Shown in pieces: positions 24,201 through 34,830 of a stretch of 64,000 nt of DNA. Each line of letters begins with the position of its first letter. The stretch's first letter is position 1. This DNA comes from Procambarus clarkii (taxonomy: Eukaryota; Arthropoda; Malacostraca; Decapoda; Cambaridae), in NCBI RefSeq assembly GCF_040958095.1, contig NC_091209.1, forward strand, positions 8,997,330 through 9,061,329, read 5' to 3'. A program made the position numbers and the translations under genes. The notes beneath the pieces were generated by a model. That model saw only the letters and a list, made by a program, of their open reading frames with translations. It was not told the origin of the DNA and made no database searches.

Positions 24201-26580
24201 CAGCAGCAACAGCCGCACCAGCAGCAACAGCCGCACCAGCAGCCGCACCAGCAGCAACAGCCGCACCAGCAGCAGCAACAGCAGCACCAGCAGCAGCAAC
24301 AGCCGCACCAGCAGCAACAGCCGCACCAGCAGCAGCAACAGCCGCACCAGCAGCAGCAACAGCAGCAACAGCCGCACCAGCAACAGCCGCACCAGCAGCA
24401 GCAACAGCCGCACCAGCACCAGCAACAGCCGCACCAGCACCAGCAACAGCCGCACCAGCAGCAACAGCCGCACCAGCAGCAACAGCCGCACCAGCAGCAA
24501 CAGCAGCAACAGCCGCACCAGCAGCAGCAACAGCCGCACCAGCACCAGCAACAGCCGCACCAGCAGCAGCAACAGCCGCACCAGCAGCAGCAACAGCCGC
24601 AGCAACAGCCGCACCAGCAGCAGCAACAGCCGCACCAGCAGCAGCAACAGCCGCACCAGCAGCAGCAACAGCCGCACCAGCAGCAGCAACAGCCGCACCA
24701 GCAGCAACAGCCGCACCACCAGCAGCAACAGCAGCACCAGCAGCAACAGCAGCACCAGCAGCCGCACCAGCAGCAACAGCAGCACCAGCAGCCGCACCAG
24801 CAGCAACAGCAGCACCAGCAGCAGCAACAGCCGCACCAGCAGCAACAGCAGCACCAGCAGCCGCACCAGCAGCAACAGCCGCACCAGCAGCCGCACCAGC
24901 AGCACCAGCCGCACCAGCAGCAACAGCCGCACCAGCAGCAGCACCAGCAGCAACAGCCGCACCAGCAGCAACAGCCGCACCAGCAGCAACAACAGCCGCA
25001 CCAGCAGCAACAGCCGCACCAGCAGCAACAGCAGCACCAGCAGCAACAGCCGCACCAGCAGCAACAGCCGCACCAGCAGCAGCAACAGCCGCACCAGCAG
25101 CCGCACCAGCAGCAACAGCCGCACCAGCAGCCGCACCAGCAGCAGCAACAGCCGCACCAGCAGCAACAGCAGCACCAGCAGCAACAGCCGCACCAGCAGC
25201 AGCACCAGCAACAGCCGCACCAGCAGCAGCACCAGCAGCAACAGCCGCACCAGCAGCAACAGCCGCACCAGCAGCAACAGCCGCACCAGCAGCAGCACCA
25301 GCAGCACCAGCAGTAGCAACAGCCGCACCAGCAGCCGCACCAGCAGCACCAGCAGCAACCGCCGCACCAGCAGCACCAGCAGCAACAGCCGCACCAGCAG
25401 CAGCAACAGCCGCACCAGCAGCAGCAACAGCCGCACCAGCAGCAGCAACAGCCGCACCAGCAGCAGCAACAGCCGCACCAGCAGCAGCAACAGCCGCACC
25501 AGCAGCAGCAACAGCCGCACCAGCAGCAACAGCAGCAACAGCCGCTTCAGCAGCAACAGCCGCACCAGCAGCAACAGCCGCACCAGCAGCACCAGCAGCA
25601 ACAGCCGCACCAGCAGCAACAGCCGCACCAGCCGCACCAGCTGCACCAGCAGCAACAGCTGCACCAGCAGCAACAGCCGCACCAGCAGCAACAGCCGCAC
25701 CAGCAGCAACAGCCGCACCAGCCGCACCAGCTGCACCAGCAGCAACAGCCGCACCAGCAGCAACAGCCGCACCAGCCGCACCAGCAGCAACAGCCGCACC
25801 AGCAGCAGCACCAGCAGCAGCAACAGCCGCACCAGCAGCAGCAACAGCCGCACCAGCAGCAGCAACAGCCGCACCAGCAGCAGCAACAGCCGCACCAGCA
25901 GCAGCAACAGCCGCACCAGCAGCAGCAACAGCCGCACCAGCAGCAGCAACAGCAGCACCAGCAGCAGCAACAGCAGCAGCAACAGGCGCACCAGCAGCAG
26001 CAACAGCAGCAGCAACAGCAGCACCAGCAGCAGCAACAGCAGCAGCAACAGCCGCACCAGCAGCAGCAACAGCAGCAGCAACAGCCGCACCAGCAGCCGC
26101 ACCAGCAGCAACAACAGCAGCAGCAACAGCCGCACCAGCAGGCGCACCAGCAGCAGCAACAGCAGCAGCAACAGCCGCACCAGCAGCAGCAACAGCAGCA
26201 GCAACAGCCGCACCAGCAGCAGCAACAGCAGCAGCAACAGCCGCACCAGCAGCCGCACCAGCAGCAACAACAGCAGCAGCAACAGCCGCACCAGCAGGCG
26301 TACCAGCAGCAGCAACAGCAGCAGCAACAGCCGCACCAGCAGCAGCAACAGCCGCACCAGCAGCAGCAACAGTCGCACCAGCAGCAACACCAGCAGCACC
26401 GGCAACTGCACCAACAGCAGCAGCACCACCAACAGCAGCACCAGTAGTAACACAAGTAACAGTACCAGTAGTAACACACGTAACAGCACCAGTAGCAACA
26501 GCAGCATCAGTAGCAGCACCAACAGCAGCAGCACCAGTAGCAAGAGCAGCAAGAGCAGCACAAGTAGCACCAACACCACC
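15271..26580. repeat. 11.3-kb GC-rich satellite of 18/21-bp CAG-containing units
   Basis: The basic unit is gcaccagcagcaacagcc (18 bp), varied by an added CAG (21 bp) and by 9-bp subunits. All lengths are multiples of 3, so every frame stays open for long distances: plus frames read QQQPHQ, SNSRTS or ATAAPA; minus frames read LLLVRL, AAVAAG or CCCWCG. Scattered stops and frame switches occur. The right edge decays after 26380 into imperfect cag/cac/agt motifs. The array also has kilobase-scale internal duplications. No start, splice or unique domain supports a protein, so it is annotated as satellite DNA. Confidence 0.95.
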
Positions 26581-27182
26581 ACGTGACGGGGTAGTGCTTC
26601 ACACCCTCCTAGCTCACCCCCACCTGACGGGCAGAGGTAGACAAAGGTGCCGGCGACACTGAGCCAATATCTTAAAACATGTCAACAGGTGATGTTATCA
26701 TCACTATACGTATTACAATTTAATCTGTATTTTGTTATATATTATTATCACATGTACGTGACGTTATACATCTGTAGAGTCTAGGTGATGGAGGTAATGT
26801 TATGAATTACATCAGTAACAGTGGATAACGAGCCACAGCGAGCAGTTACCCAGCCTAGACTCGTTCTGGTGCCTGGCTAGTGTTATGAAGACTGCAAGAA
26901 TAGACTAGCGGGTGAGCTTAGCAAGGTTACGTGAAGGCTGGGCCGCGCAAAGCCAGGCAGAGCGCTGGGGACACGCCGGCCTAGTGGAGGTTCTGACGGG
27001 GACTCCCGGACTTACCAGTATGTACGTATTAACTGTGTTGTGGAACCAACGGGTTGTGGACTGCTAGGGTGAGTGCAGTTGTATTGTTTGAGTTAAAATA
27101 TCACAGCGTCTTCATGAACAAGAACTAAATATTCGTCAGTACAGCCACTGAACGGTTTATTTCTTTATATAGAAGATGTATT
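26581..27182. other. Unassigned stretch right of the satellite
   Basis: About 600 bp of unique-looking DNA, locally GC-rich near 26930-27010. No open frame with recognisable motifs and no repeat copy elsewhere in the window is seen. Confidence 0.5.
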
Positions 27183-27384
27183 GGATTGGGAAAGGCACTG
27201 TCAGGGGAAAGTGTTAAGCCATTACGACTATATAACACTTGGAAGGGGACAGGATAGGGATTTAGGATGGGACGGGGATGAGGAATAGTGCCCAACCACT
27301 TGGACTATCGGGGATTGAACGGCGACCAGCATGAAATGAGGCCGTCGCTCTACCGTCCACCCCAAGTGGTTGGGCCGATACATA
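27183..27384 (-). mobile_element. tRNA-headed SINE (family C), full length
   Basis: Reverse-strand copy of the 5074-5270 element: head ggtggacggtagagcgacgg, ccaagtggttgggcactatt, and the tail region with aagtgttatatagtcgtaat. It shows small indels relative to the other copy. Confidence 0.8.
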
Positions 27385-28494
27385 ACATTGGTTTTTATAT
27401 TCTTGTAAAGCCACAAACACACTTAGCGTAAGAGGACAGGTCCTTAATCAAAGTGAAAGTATTAATATGTACATTTTAGTATTTGAGTTCAACATAATAT
27501 AAAGTGATTACACTGAAGTTGCATGTCTTGAGTACTAATATTAGGGACGTGAGTACTAAAAGATAGTTTGAATCAAAAGGTAGGAAACTGAGGATGTATT
27601 TAGGTACTTTTTAGTTTTACTTTTTGTCTAAACTCGTTGATTTGATAATTTTGTTACGACATTGAGGAGAGAATTACATAGACTGGTTAGTTTTCTTTGC
27701 ATGGAGTGTTTACACAGATTATGTTTGACTGGGGATATCAGATACTACTTTTTGGTGTGGTGCTCATGGGGGTTCTGTTGCATCTATCAAGGAAGTTTCG
27801 GATAAAGATTAGAATTTAGGAACAAGGTTATTGTATGTGTGTGTTTAACATGTTAAGGGACTTAAATAGAGGGGGGCTGTGTGTTGTCTGAAGACAGAAT
27901 TTATAGTTCTGATAGCAGGTTTTTACTGGGTGATGATGGACCTGAACTAATTGGCGACATTGAACCCCTAGTGCACATATTTTTGAACTGGAGAACACTG
28001 CAGGAGGGTAGCAATGCTCGCCCCGCACCTGGCCACTCACTTGCTCTGGATTAGCCCTCACGAGGGAAGATTGAGTGGGCGCCAAACCGTAACTGGTCGC
28101 CCCTGTTCACTCGGCAGTCAATGAGAACCCGGTTGTAAGGAGATTTGCGGGTTGTGTTCCAGGGAAGAGGAGCGGGCATGGCTTCCTGTCACATGTGAGA
28201 AGGGTAAGTTCTCGGACCTGTTGACAGGAACCGAAAGTCGTATGTGGACCACCACCTGTGTGAAGAGAACAGAAGTTTCTTGTACTAACCCCCTCCCTCG
28301 AGCAGGTCTCCTCAGAGATGAGACCCCAAAGATCTACTCATAAATTTCAGCCATTCAAAGTGTTTAATATCAAATAGTATATTAAATTTTATTTAAATAT
28401 ATTTTTATTACGTTTTTAAATAAATGGTTTGGGCTCTATTGGTAAATTTGTGTAGATAAAGGGTGGGGGGGGGGGGGGGGGGGTTAGCACAAAC
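27385..28494. other. Unassigned stretch with a poly(G) run
   Basis: About 1.1 kb without a convincing gene. A G homopolymer occupies 28465-28483. A 63-codon open frame at 28152-28343 has no motif and is not called. Confidence 0.5.
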
Positions 28495-28790
28495 CCGTCC
28501 ACAGTCCAGTCCATCCAGCAGTCGATCTCGGACACATTCATAAATTTTTACATGCTGTGCATTCAAAACGGGAATTTTCTCAAATATAAATTATTATAAT
28601 AGCATATTGTGCATTTATAGGCATAGGTTAGGTGTTTAGGTTCTGTTGGCGATTATTTGTAGTGCGTGGGTGAAACATTTACAGCGTTCTGGTTCGAACT
28701 AAATTTGTCGGTGAAGTACTTGTTCCGAAAGTGTTCAAATGCAATCAGTCGAGTCGCGTGTAAACCGGTTTTTCCTTCATAAACCGGAGA
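28495..28790 (+). repeat. Dispersed repeat D, copy 1
   Basis: Shares ordered blocks with 30600-30910: cattcaaa...cgggaattttct, tagcatattgtg, ataggcataggttaggtgtt, and gtgaagyacttgttccg. The class is unknown; no coding capacity is evident. Confidence 0.7.
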
Positions 28791-29266
28791 CGTTCCGCCC
28801 CGGACTTGTACCGGAGCCGCCCCGTCTCGCCCTGGACTTGAAATGTTCGTTCTATATTTGTGTGTTCTCTCGATGTCCTTCACATTTACGCAGGATGTTG
28901 TCTGCAAAACTTGTTACACATTATTCTTGCTTTCGGAATGTTCTGACGTTCTTACACGGTCTTGGAATGTTCTTAAATGTTCTCTGTACAATTTTACATT
29001 ATTCAGTGTACTTTGCCTAACCTCTGATCTTATGTAATTTAACGTAACTTACACGATGTAACTTCTCATACCTAACCTACCTGAGGTAGCTTTCATAACC
29101 TAACTTGCCTGACGTAACTTCTTGCGTAACTTATCAACTTAAACTTACGTAACTTATTTAAATCATTTTATTTTCTGAAACATTAATTCGTCTTTTACTT
29201 CCCAAGGCAAGCCTCAACAGTTACCATTACAAAACTGTACTTTCATCTTGCATTTACATGTATTAC
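28791..29266. other. Unassigned AT-rich stretch
   Basis: Contains degenerate iterations of cctaacctacctgaggtagc-like and acgtaactt motifs at about 29030-29160. No gene is recognised. Confidence 0.5.
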
Positions 29267-29516
29267 GGGAGCCGGTCGGCCGAGCGGACAGCACGCTGGA
29301 CTTGTGATCCTGTGGTCCCGGGTTCGATCCCGGGCGCCGGCGAGAAACAATGGGCAGAGTTTCTTTCACCCTATGCCCCTGTTACCTAGCAGTAAAATAG
29401 GTACCTGGGTGTTAGTCAGCTGTCACGGGCTGCTTCCTGGCGGTGGAGGCCTGGTCGAGGACCGGGCCGCGGGGGACACTAAAGCCCCGAAATCATCTCG
29501 AGATAACCTCAAGATA
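29267..29516 (+). mobile_element. SINE family A, full length
   Basis: Starts gggagccggtcggccgagcg, with B-box ggttcgatcccgggcg, body gttacctagcagtaaaatag, tail gtcacgggctgcttcctggc, and end agataacctcaagata. The head is tRNA-like: an anticodon arm with loop cttgtga can be drawn with one mismatch. It lies 417 bp from a family B copy with the same body. Confidence 0.9.
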
Positions 29517-29933
29517 TACTTGCATAAAATGTCCATGACAGTTTTACATAAATTGCATAAATCCGTACACAAAATGTCACATATTCACAAACTAGCATAA
29601 ACTTGCAGAGATACACAAATGAACAGACTTGCGTGCAAATGTTCATTTCACTACACAAACTCCTCCTTATATACGAAACTTGTAGAAACTTCCACACAGT
29701 TATTCAAACTCTTATACAATTTGCACAAATTTTCATAAAATTATTTGCGCATACACTTCCTGAACTTTTACATATGTCTATTCAACATACAAATTCTTTG
29801 CGAAATTGTACAAATACTTGCAATTACACTCGCAAACTTGTATGAGAGTGGTCGGTTCTGGTGCTCTTCTTAGCTTCACGTTCTCAGTCATGGGAGGTAT
29901 AACTATAATATTTGAGTTGTAACCTCGTAGGGG
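29517..29933. other. Unassigned AT-rich stretch with caaa/cata iterations
   Basis: Loose reiterations of short acaaact, cataaa and ttgcata words on a ~15-20-bp scale suggest an old degenerate tandem repeat. No gene is seen. Confidence 0.4.
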
Positions 29934-30198
29934 GCCTCGTAGCCTGGTGGATAGCGCTCAGGACTCGTAATTCTGTGGCGCGGGTTCGATTCCCGCACGA
30001 GGCAGAAACAAATGGGCAAAGTTTCGTTCACCCTAAATGCCCCTGTTACCTAGCAGTAAATAGGTACCTGGGAGTTAGTCAGCTGTCACGGGCTGTTTCC
30101 TGGGGGTGGAGGCCTGGTCGAGGACCGGGCCGCGGGGACACTAAAGCCCCGAAATCATCTCAAGATAACCTCAAGATAACCTTTTTTTTTTTTTTTTT
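29934..30198 (+). mobile_element. SINE family B (Thr-CGT-like head), full length with poly(T)
   Basis: Head gcctcgtagcctggtggata, anticodon loop ttcgtaa and B-box ggttcgattccc are followed by the same body and tail as family A. It ends aagataacctcaagataacc and a run of about 18 T. The terminal T run on the sense strand is compatible with a Pol III terminator carried into the copy. Confidence 0.9.
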
Positions 30199-30273
30199 TC
30201 TTCTTGAATTTAGTCGGTGGGGCACTATCGTCCTAATGGCCTCGATGGGGACAGAAAACTAGCCGCTTGTCAA

Positions 30274-30452
30274 AGTTCCCTCCATTGTTCCAGAAGATTT
30301 TTTTTCTATCTGGATTTTGAAAAGGGTATTTACTTCCCTCCATTGTTCCAGAAGATTTTTTTTTCTATCTGGATTTTGAAAAGGGTGTTTACTTCCCTCC
30401 ATTGTTCCAGAAGATTTTTTTTTCTATCTGGATTTTGAAAAGGGTATTTACT
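30274..30452. repeat. 58-59-bp tandem repeat, three copies
   Basis: Three near-identical units containing ccattgttccagaagatttt, ctatctggattttgaaaagg and tatttact, starting at about 30281, 30339 and 30398. Confidence 0.92.
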
Positions 30453-30599
30453 CATTTTAAGGTATTTGTTAAAGATGGTGTTTATGCATTTTTCTAAGAA
30501 ATTATGACATAAAGATGTTTGTTCATTTCGAGGGAAATTTAATAAAGATGGAGTATTTAAGATCATGTTTTTGAGTGTATCCTTCTTGCATAAAGAGGC

Positions 30600-30910
30600 A
30601 ACCCGTCCTCGACTGGAGTCCATTACATTCAGCGGTCAACCCCTCAGACGCATTCATATATTTTAACATGCTGTTCATTCAAACCGGGAATTTTCTAAAG
30701 TATAAATTAATATTATAATATATTAGCATATTGTGTATAAATAGGCATAGGTTAGGTGTTTAGGTTCTGTTGGTGATTATTTGTATTTGTAGTACGTGGG
30801 TGAAGCATTTATAGCGTTGTGATTCGAACAAAAATCGTCAGTGAAGCACTTGTTCCGGATATGTTCGAACGTCAGCAGTTGTGAGTCGTGTGTAAACCGC
30901 TTTTCATTCA
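30600..30910 (+). repeat. Dispersed repeat D, copy 2
   Basis: Second copy of the element at 28495-28790 in the same orientation about 2.1 kb away, with indels and substitutions. From 30911 to 31157 nothing is recognised. Confidence 0.7.
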
Positions 30911-31157
30911 TTAACAGGGGGTTTGGCGGGTGCATGGAATCACTTTTGGGTCTTTGTTTGGAGGATGGGCTGAAAGAGGGCATGGGAGTATTATTTGACA
31001 CTGAAGCTGTCTCAGAGTAACTTTAGTTTAGAAATATTATGAAGAAATTACCTTTGACTATTTTTTTTCTTTACTCCACGAAGCATAATGTTAGTAAAGT
31101 GATGACAGATTCCTTCGGCTATTTTTCGAACGAACGAAGTTATTTTAATAAAGTACC

Positions 31158-31390
31158 CCCTCACTGTCTGGCCCATTGCCACCGTGAGGAGGCTTGGTGG
31201 GCAGCTGCCGGAGTGTGATGCTCCATGGGTCAGTCCTCTGTCCTTTTGCAGCCTTATACTCCTGCTGCTGCCTTTACCAATTTTGCCAGACCCCTTTTCC
31301 TTTTCCTCGTGTTTCATTGTTCTTCCCCTCTTCTTCTATCAAATTGTCATTTCCTGCCAACCTTTTGCCCGTTTTGATTATTCTTTCAAA
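31158..31390 (+). mobile_element. Isolated 5' UTR copy of the I-like LINE
   Basis: Closely matches 62877-63110: ctcactgtctgg, cgtgagg, ggcttggtgggcagctgccg, and gagtgtgatgctccatgggt. Homology ends near the ttgattattctttc motif, before ORF1 would start. No ORF1 or ORF2 sequence follows. Confidence 0.75.
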
Positions 31391-32277
31391 ATTTAGAATT
31401 TAAAAATTATTCTATATAAATTTAATATAAACCCCCACTAATGTGTAAGGATAGATTTGTGAGAAATATTGCAGAAATACAATCCACTTATACCAGTTGC
31501 TATCGAAATATATAAATTAACGTAAATATAAATTCTATATAAATCAAATGCATATAAATCTCTCAGGTCGGTTCCCACACAAGGTGTATGAGACATAATG
31601 AAGCTGCCACCCCTTGCTAACGTCCGCAGGTGCACGGCTGTTTCTATACGAAAATGGTAATTCAGCTACCAGACACTTTCCTCGTTGACTATGGCGTCGC
31701 TTGCCTTCCTCTCCCCTCCTCGGGATCGCTCGCACATGCGCAGATGCTACGACGCATTGAATATTTCTACACTTTATTTAATATCGTGAGTTGATGGAAC
31801 TATGGCGTATCAGAAACTTTAGAGAATAAATTGCCTTATTTGATAATAAATTAATTATTTCTTAATGATTAAATGAACGTTGGTTGATATGAGAATGTAC
31901 TGGGTAGAAATTCTATTTTCTATGGACGCTTCGCAATTGCATGAATTATCGGCTGATGAGCAATACAGTCTAATAACTAAGATAAACATTGTCAGCTGTA
32001 AGTCACTGAATATAGTTGTAATAATACATTACCAAATAATGATTCCCATTAAGGAATGTGAAATAAAGAGAACTTCAGACGATTCTTTCATGTAAATTTT
32101 TTTCGCTTTCGTCATGTACTGATGTAACATCTCGCTAGAATTTCTGGGGCATGATGCGTTATTAGGCATTAATAAACTAAACTCCTTATTGCTAAGCTAT
32201 ACGTTAGTAAATAATGTTAAGCAGTACAAGACTAGTGACTTAAGGTACTGATTATTAGTAATAAAGTGTTGGAAATT
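31391..32277. other. Unassigned stretch
   Basis: About 890 bp of mostly AT-rich DNA with a GC-richer patch at 31600-31750. Open frames of up to 71 codons show no motif. Confidence 0.5.
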
Positions 32278-32400
32278 TCCAACAAGAAGGGAAGGCACCA
32301 TCATGAAAGTATAAAGCCATTGCACACTTGGAAGGGATGAGGATAAGGATTTGAGATAGGTCTGGGGATATGGTTTGTTGTAGTTCAATGGGATTGTAAA
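32278..32400 (-). mobile_element. SINE family C tail remnant
   Basis: Minus-strand match to the distal half of the 27183-27384 element (ccttcccaagtgt, atccttatcc, taatgg-type words, on + gaaggcaccatcatgaaagt and cacttggaagg). The head is missing. Confidence 0.55.
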
Positions 32401-32496
32401 GGAACCAAATGTTCTGTGCAGGGGGGATTTTTTACACTTGGGGCCTGGTACTGGTGTGGTGGGTGTGTCCTCGTGGGAGGTGGTGTTATAGGTCCA

Positions 32497-32746
32497 GGGG
32501 CCAGATTCACGAAAGCACTTACGCAAGCACTTACGAACCTGTACATCTGTTCTCAAACTTTGGCGGGTTTGTTTCCACTTATTAAACAGTTAATGAGCTC
32601 CGAAGCACGAGGAGGATGTTTATAACAATAACAACAGTTGAATGGGAAGTTTTCATGCTTGTAAACTGTTTAATAAATGTAATCAAAGCCGTCAAAGATT
32701 GAGGAAAGATGTACACGTTCGTAAGTGCTTTCGTGAATCTGGCCCC
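32497..32746. mobile_element. Foldback/MITE-like element, intact 250-bp copy
   Basis: Both termini are present: ggggccagattcacgaaagc at the left and its inverse (gctttcgtgaatctggcccc) at the right. Arms of about 90 bp converge on the agctccgaagcacgaggagg centre. This is the best-preserved copy in the window. A target duplication is not obvious. Confidence 0.85.
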
Positions 32747-32831
32747 AGTTTGTTGATACGATGCTGGACTAGTTGGGCTCCGTCAGTAAGCCCTAGGATG
32801 AGTTTATTGTTGTGCGAGTTAAGTGTCCAGG

Positions 32832-33104
32832 ATGACTGCTTCCTGTGGTAAAGAACAAAGTGAAACCAGTGACGCTTGTAGTGATAGTGACGAAGTTCAA
32901 CTGGACGTGGATGCCCGCCTCGGGCCGCGCACGCCACATCCCAGACGGTTCCGCCGTGACACATTTAAAGAAATGGTGACAGGTGATGTGCTGACTGAAG
33001 AGGAAAAAGAAGCTGTAATAAAGCACTACAACCGGTATGTAGACATACTTGCTTTCCTGAAACTGCAGACTGATAAAGTACAAAAGAACAATGGCGGCCT
33101 CTGA
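32832..33104 (+). CDS. Small hypothetical protein or exon remnant (90 aa)
   Basis: An ATG at 32832 opens a 90-codon frame ending TGA at 33102-33104. The N-terminal part is Ser/Asp/Glu-rich (ETSDACSDSDEVQLDVDA). A basic Arg stretch (PRRFRR) follows, and then a predicted helical segment (LTEEEKEAVIKHYNRYVDIL). Composition looks more protein-like than the surrounding frames, but no family is recognised. It starts 85 bp after the MITE and is followed by a repeat-like tail. It could be a host exon, a retroelement protein fragment or chance. Confidence 0.3.
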   Translation: MTASCGKEQSETSDACSDSDEVQLDVDARLGPRTPHPRRFRRDTFKEMVTGDVLTEEEKEAVIKHYNRYVDILAFLKLQTDKVQKNNGGL

Positions 33105-33149
33105 ATCTCATAAAAGTATTAACGACAAGACCTACCATTAATGTATGAT

Positions 33150-33400
33150 GACTTACTGTAAATATGTAGCTCTTGTAATAACACTTTCTCTGTAACTAGC
33201 TGACATTGTATCTATAAGGTGTGAAGAATTGAAGAAATTGTTTATGTAATAATCTAAGATGAGGTCTGATAAAGACCTTTTGTGCCTTCTGTAATGCTTT
33301 TGCGCTACCGCTCACAGGATGAGTATGGGGTGCACAATAAACTAGCCGCCTTCGGCGGCAACAATCAAAATATGGGAAGACCTCCGTGACAGGTCGTTAT
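33150..33400 (+). repeat. Possible retroelement tail with GC hairpin
   Basis: Contains taatctaagatgaggtctga, then ctaccgctcacaggatgagt and a perfect hairpin gccgccttcggcggc at 33340-33354. The layout resembles a transposon 3' region, but no second copy is in this window. The call is tentative. Confidence 0.25.
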
Positions 33401-33479
33401 AGACATGATACAGCATTTACATCTCTACAGTTTTGAGTTTAAGAATTTTATTTTATTATTATTATAATTATTATTATTG

Positions 33480-34420
33480 TCAGATCAGTTGGGTGGTGTG
33501 CGCGTCGCTGATGTGTGAGAGTTTGGCTCCCAGACCCCTGGTAGTTTACTATTTAGTTCCGTATTATGAAGCAGTCATGTTTTGTTACTAGCTGTACCTG
33601 GCCATGCGTTGCTGTGGTTCAGCTGAGCTACAGCAACCCTTCCCTATCCTCCCCAACCATCCTCGCTCCCCCATCCCCTCGTCCTCCCCACCATACCTTG
33701 AGGGGGGGGGGGGCAGTACAGGAAAGTAACAAGTTGTTCAATTTTGTTAAAAATTTATTTACAAACCGTTAATGGTAAGGGCTGCAACTGGTCAAAGTTT
33801 CAGCATCACACCCTAAATAGAAAAGTGAGAAAAAAAATACACAACGTATTATGCAACGAATTTTCAACATTTTCGAAACATTTCTAGGAACACATGTCAA
33901 CTAAAATCATTTCAATAACAGTCAGATATCACATTAGCATATAATAAAGAATTTCACTTAGCAGTTTTATCAAAAAAGTGTTTAGTGCAATAATACAACT
34001 ATTCAAAGTTCCCCTTCCAAAAATATGCAATATATGATGTTTATCAATATTTATAAAATCAATATATGGACTTTGGATTAAAGTGTTACGTGAAATTGTA
34101 GAAGCACAAACTCTACATATAAGGTGTAATTTGCATGTAAATTGATTAATAAATGAAAGCTGTGAAACGCCTTGAAGTTGAAAATTTCTTACATGAGTAA
34201 GATAAGATCAAAGTTTGGCCACCTGTAGCAGAGCTTGACGTCGACCAATTTCGTTCATAATTTACACCCTTGCAGATAGGCATCCGTTCAGCAAGGTGTG
34301 TAAGCTCAATGCAACTCCCCTGATAACAACCGGAAAAAAAATTAAAAAAAAATTGCGCATATAAATAATATATATATATAATTATATATAATATATATAT
34401 ACTAGTATATTTTGGTAGCA
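33480..34420. other. Unassigned AT-rich stretch with a C/G-rich patch
   Basis: 33600-33715 is C-rich and ends in an 11-G run; the rest is AT-rich. No open frame with motifs is seen. Confidence 0.45.
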
Positions 34421-34424
34421 GTCT

Positions 34425-34640
34425 TTCCTGTGGACATATATTATTAAATATGACCGAAAAAGTAAGATTAATAATTTTAACACGAATTTTTTCTCTTGTG
34501 TTTCTTTTCACTGTTGATGGTAATTGGACAAATCAATTCTCCAAAATTCATTTTTATTTCTAGTCTGACGCGACACTTGAACGCGTTTCGTAATAACTTA
34601 TTACATTTTCAAAGACTTTTAGTTTACACACAAACTATTA
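34425..34640 (-). mobile_element. Penelope-like element terminal repeat, copy A
   Basis: On the minus strand it runs aagtctttgaaaatgtaata, through cgaaacgcg and gcgtcagactag, to aaaaatgaattttggagaa and tttttcggtcatatttaata. Three further copies occur at 36124-36320 (minus), 36600-36860 (plus) and 38045-38315 (plus). The shared block ends in a start of translation (MNFGE...), which is frameshifted in this copy. It lies downstream of the RT/GIY-YIG body in the same orientation, consistent with a Penelope-type terminal repeat. Confidence 0.7.
34561..34618 (-). ncRNA. Degenerate hammerhead-like fold, copy A
   Basis: On the minus strand the order is agtct (stem I), ttgaaaa (core 1), gtaataa/ttattac (stem II), gaaa (core 2), cgcg...cgcg (stem III), tc, and agact (stem I). 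This is the order of a type I hammerhead. Core 1 departs from CUGANGA at positions 3 and 8, which change together from C-G to U-A. This copy has the best stem II. Activity is unknown. Confidence 0.35.
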
Positions 34641-34830
34641 CCTGCAAACACTAAACAGAGTTCTTACTTATGCTATGGTTTAAACAGCTTTCATTTTTCA
34701 TTTTATACCCGCATTTTGGGTGAGGTGATATGTTACAACAGTTTTGGATGAGGTGAACAAAACTTTCAATACAGGATAGAACACGAAACAATGGGTATTG
34801 AAGGTAAGAATGGAAGTAATTGCAGAGGGC

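Noticed and set aside
14721-26582. A single open frame of about 3950 codons (Leu/Val/Arg or Ala/Val/Gly repeats) on the minus strand, and long poly-Gln/His/Pro frames on the plus strand
   Set aside because: Produced by an array whose unit lengths are multiples of 3, running through a 500-N gap. It has no unique sequence, domain, signal or splice support.
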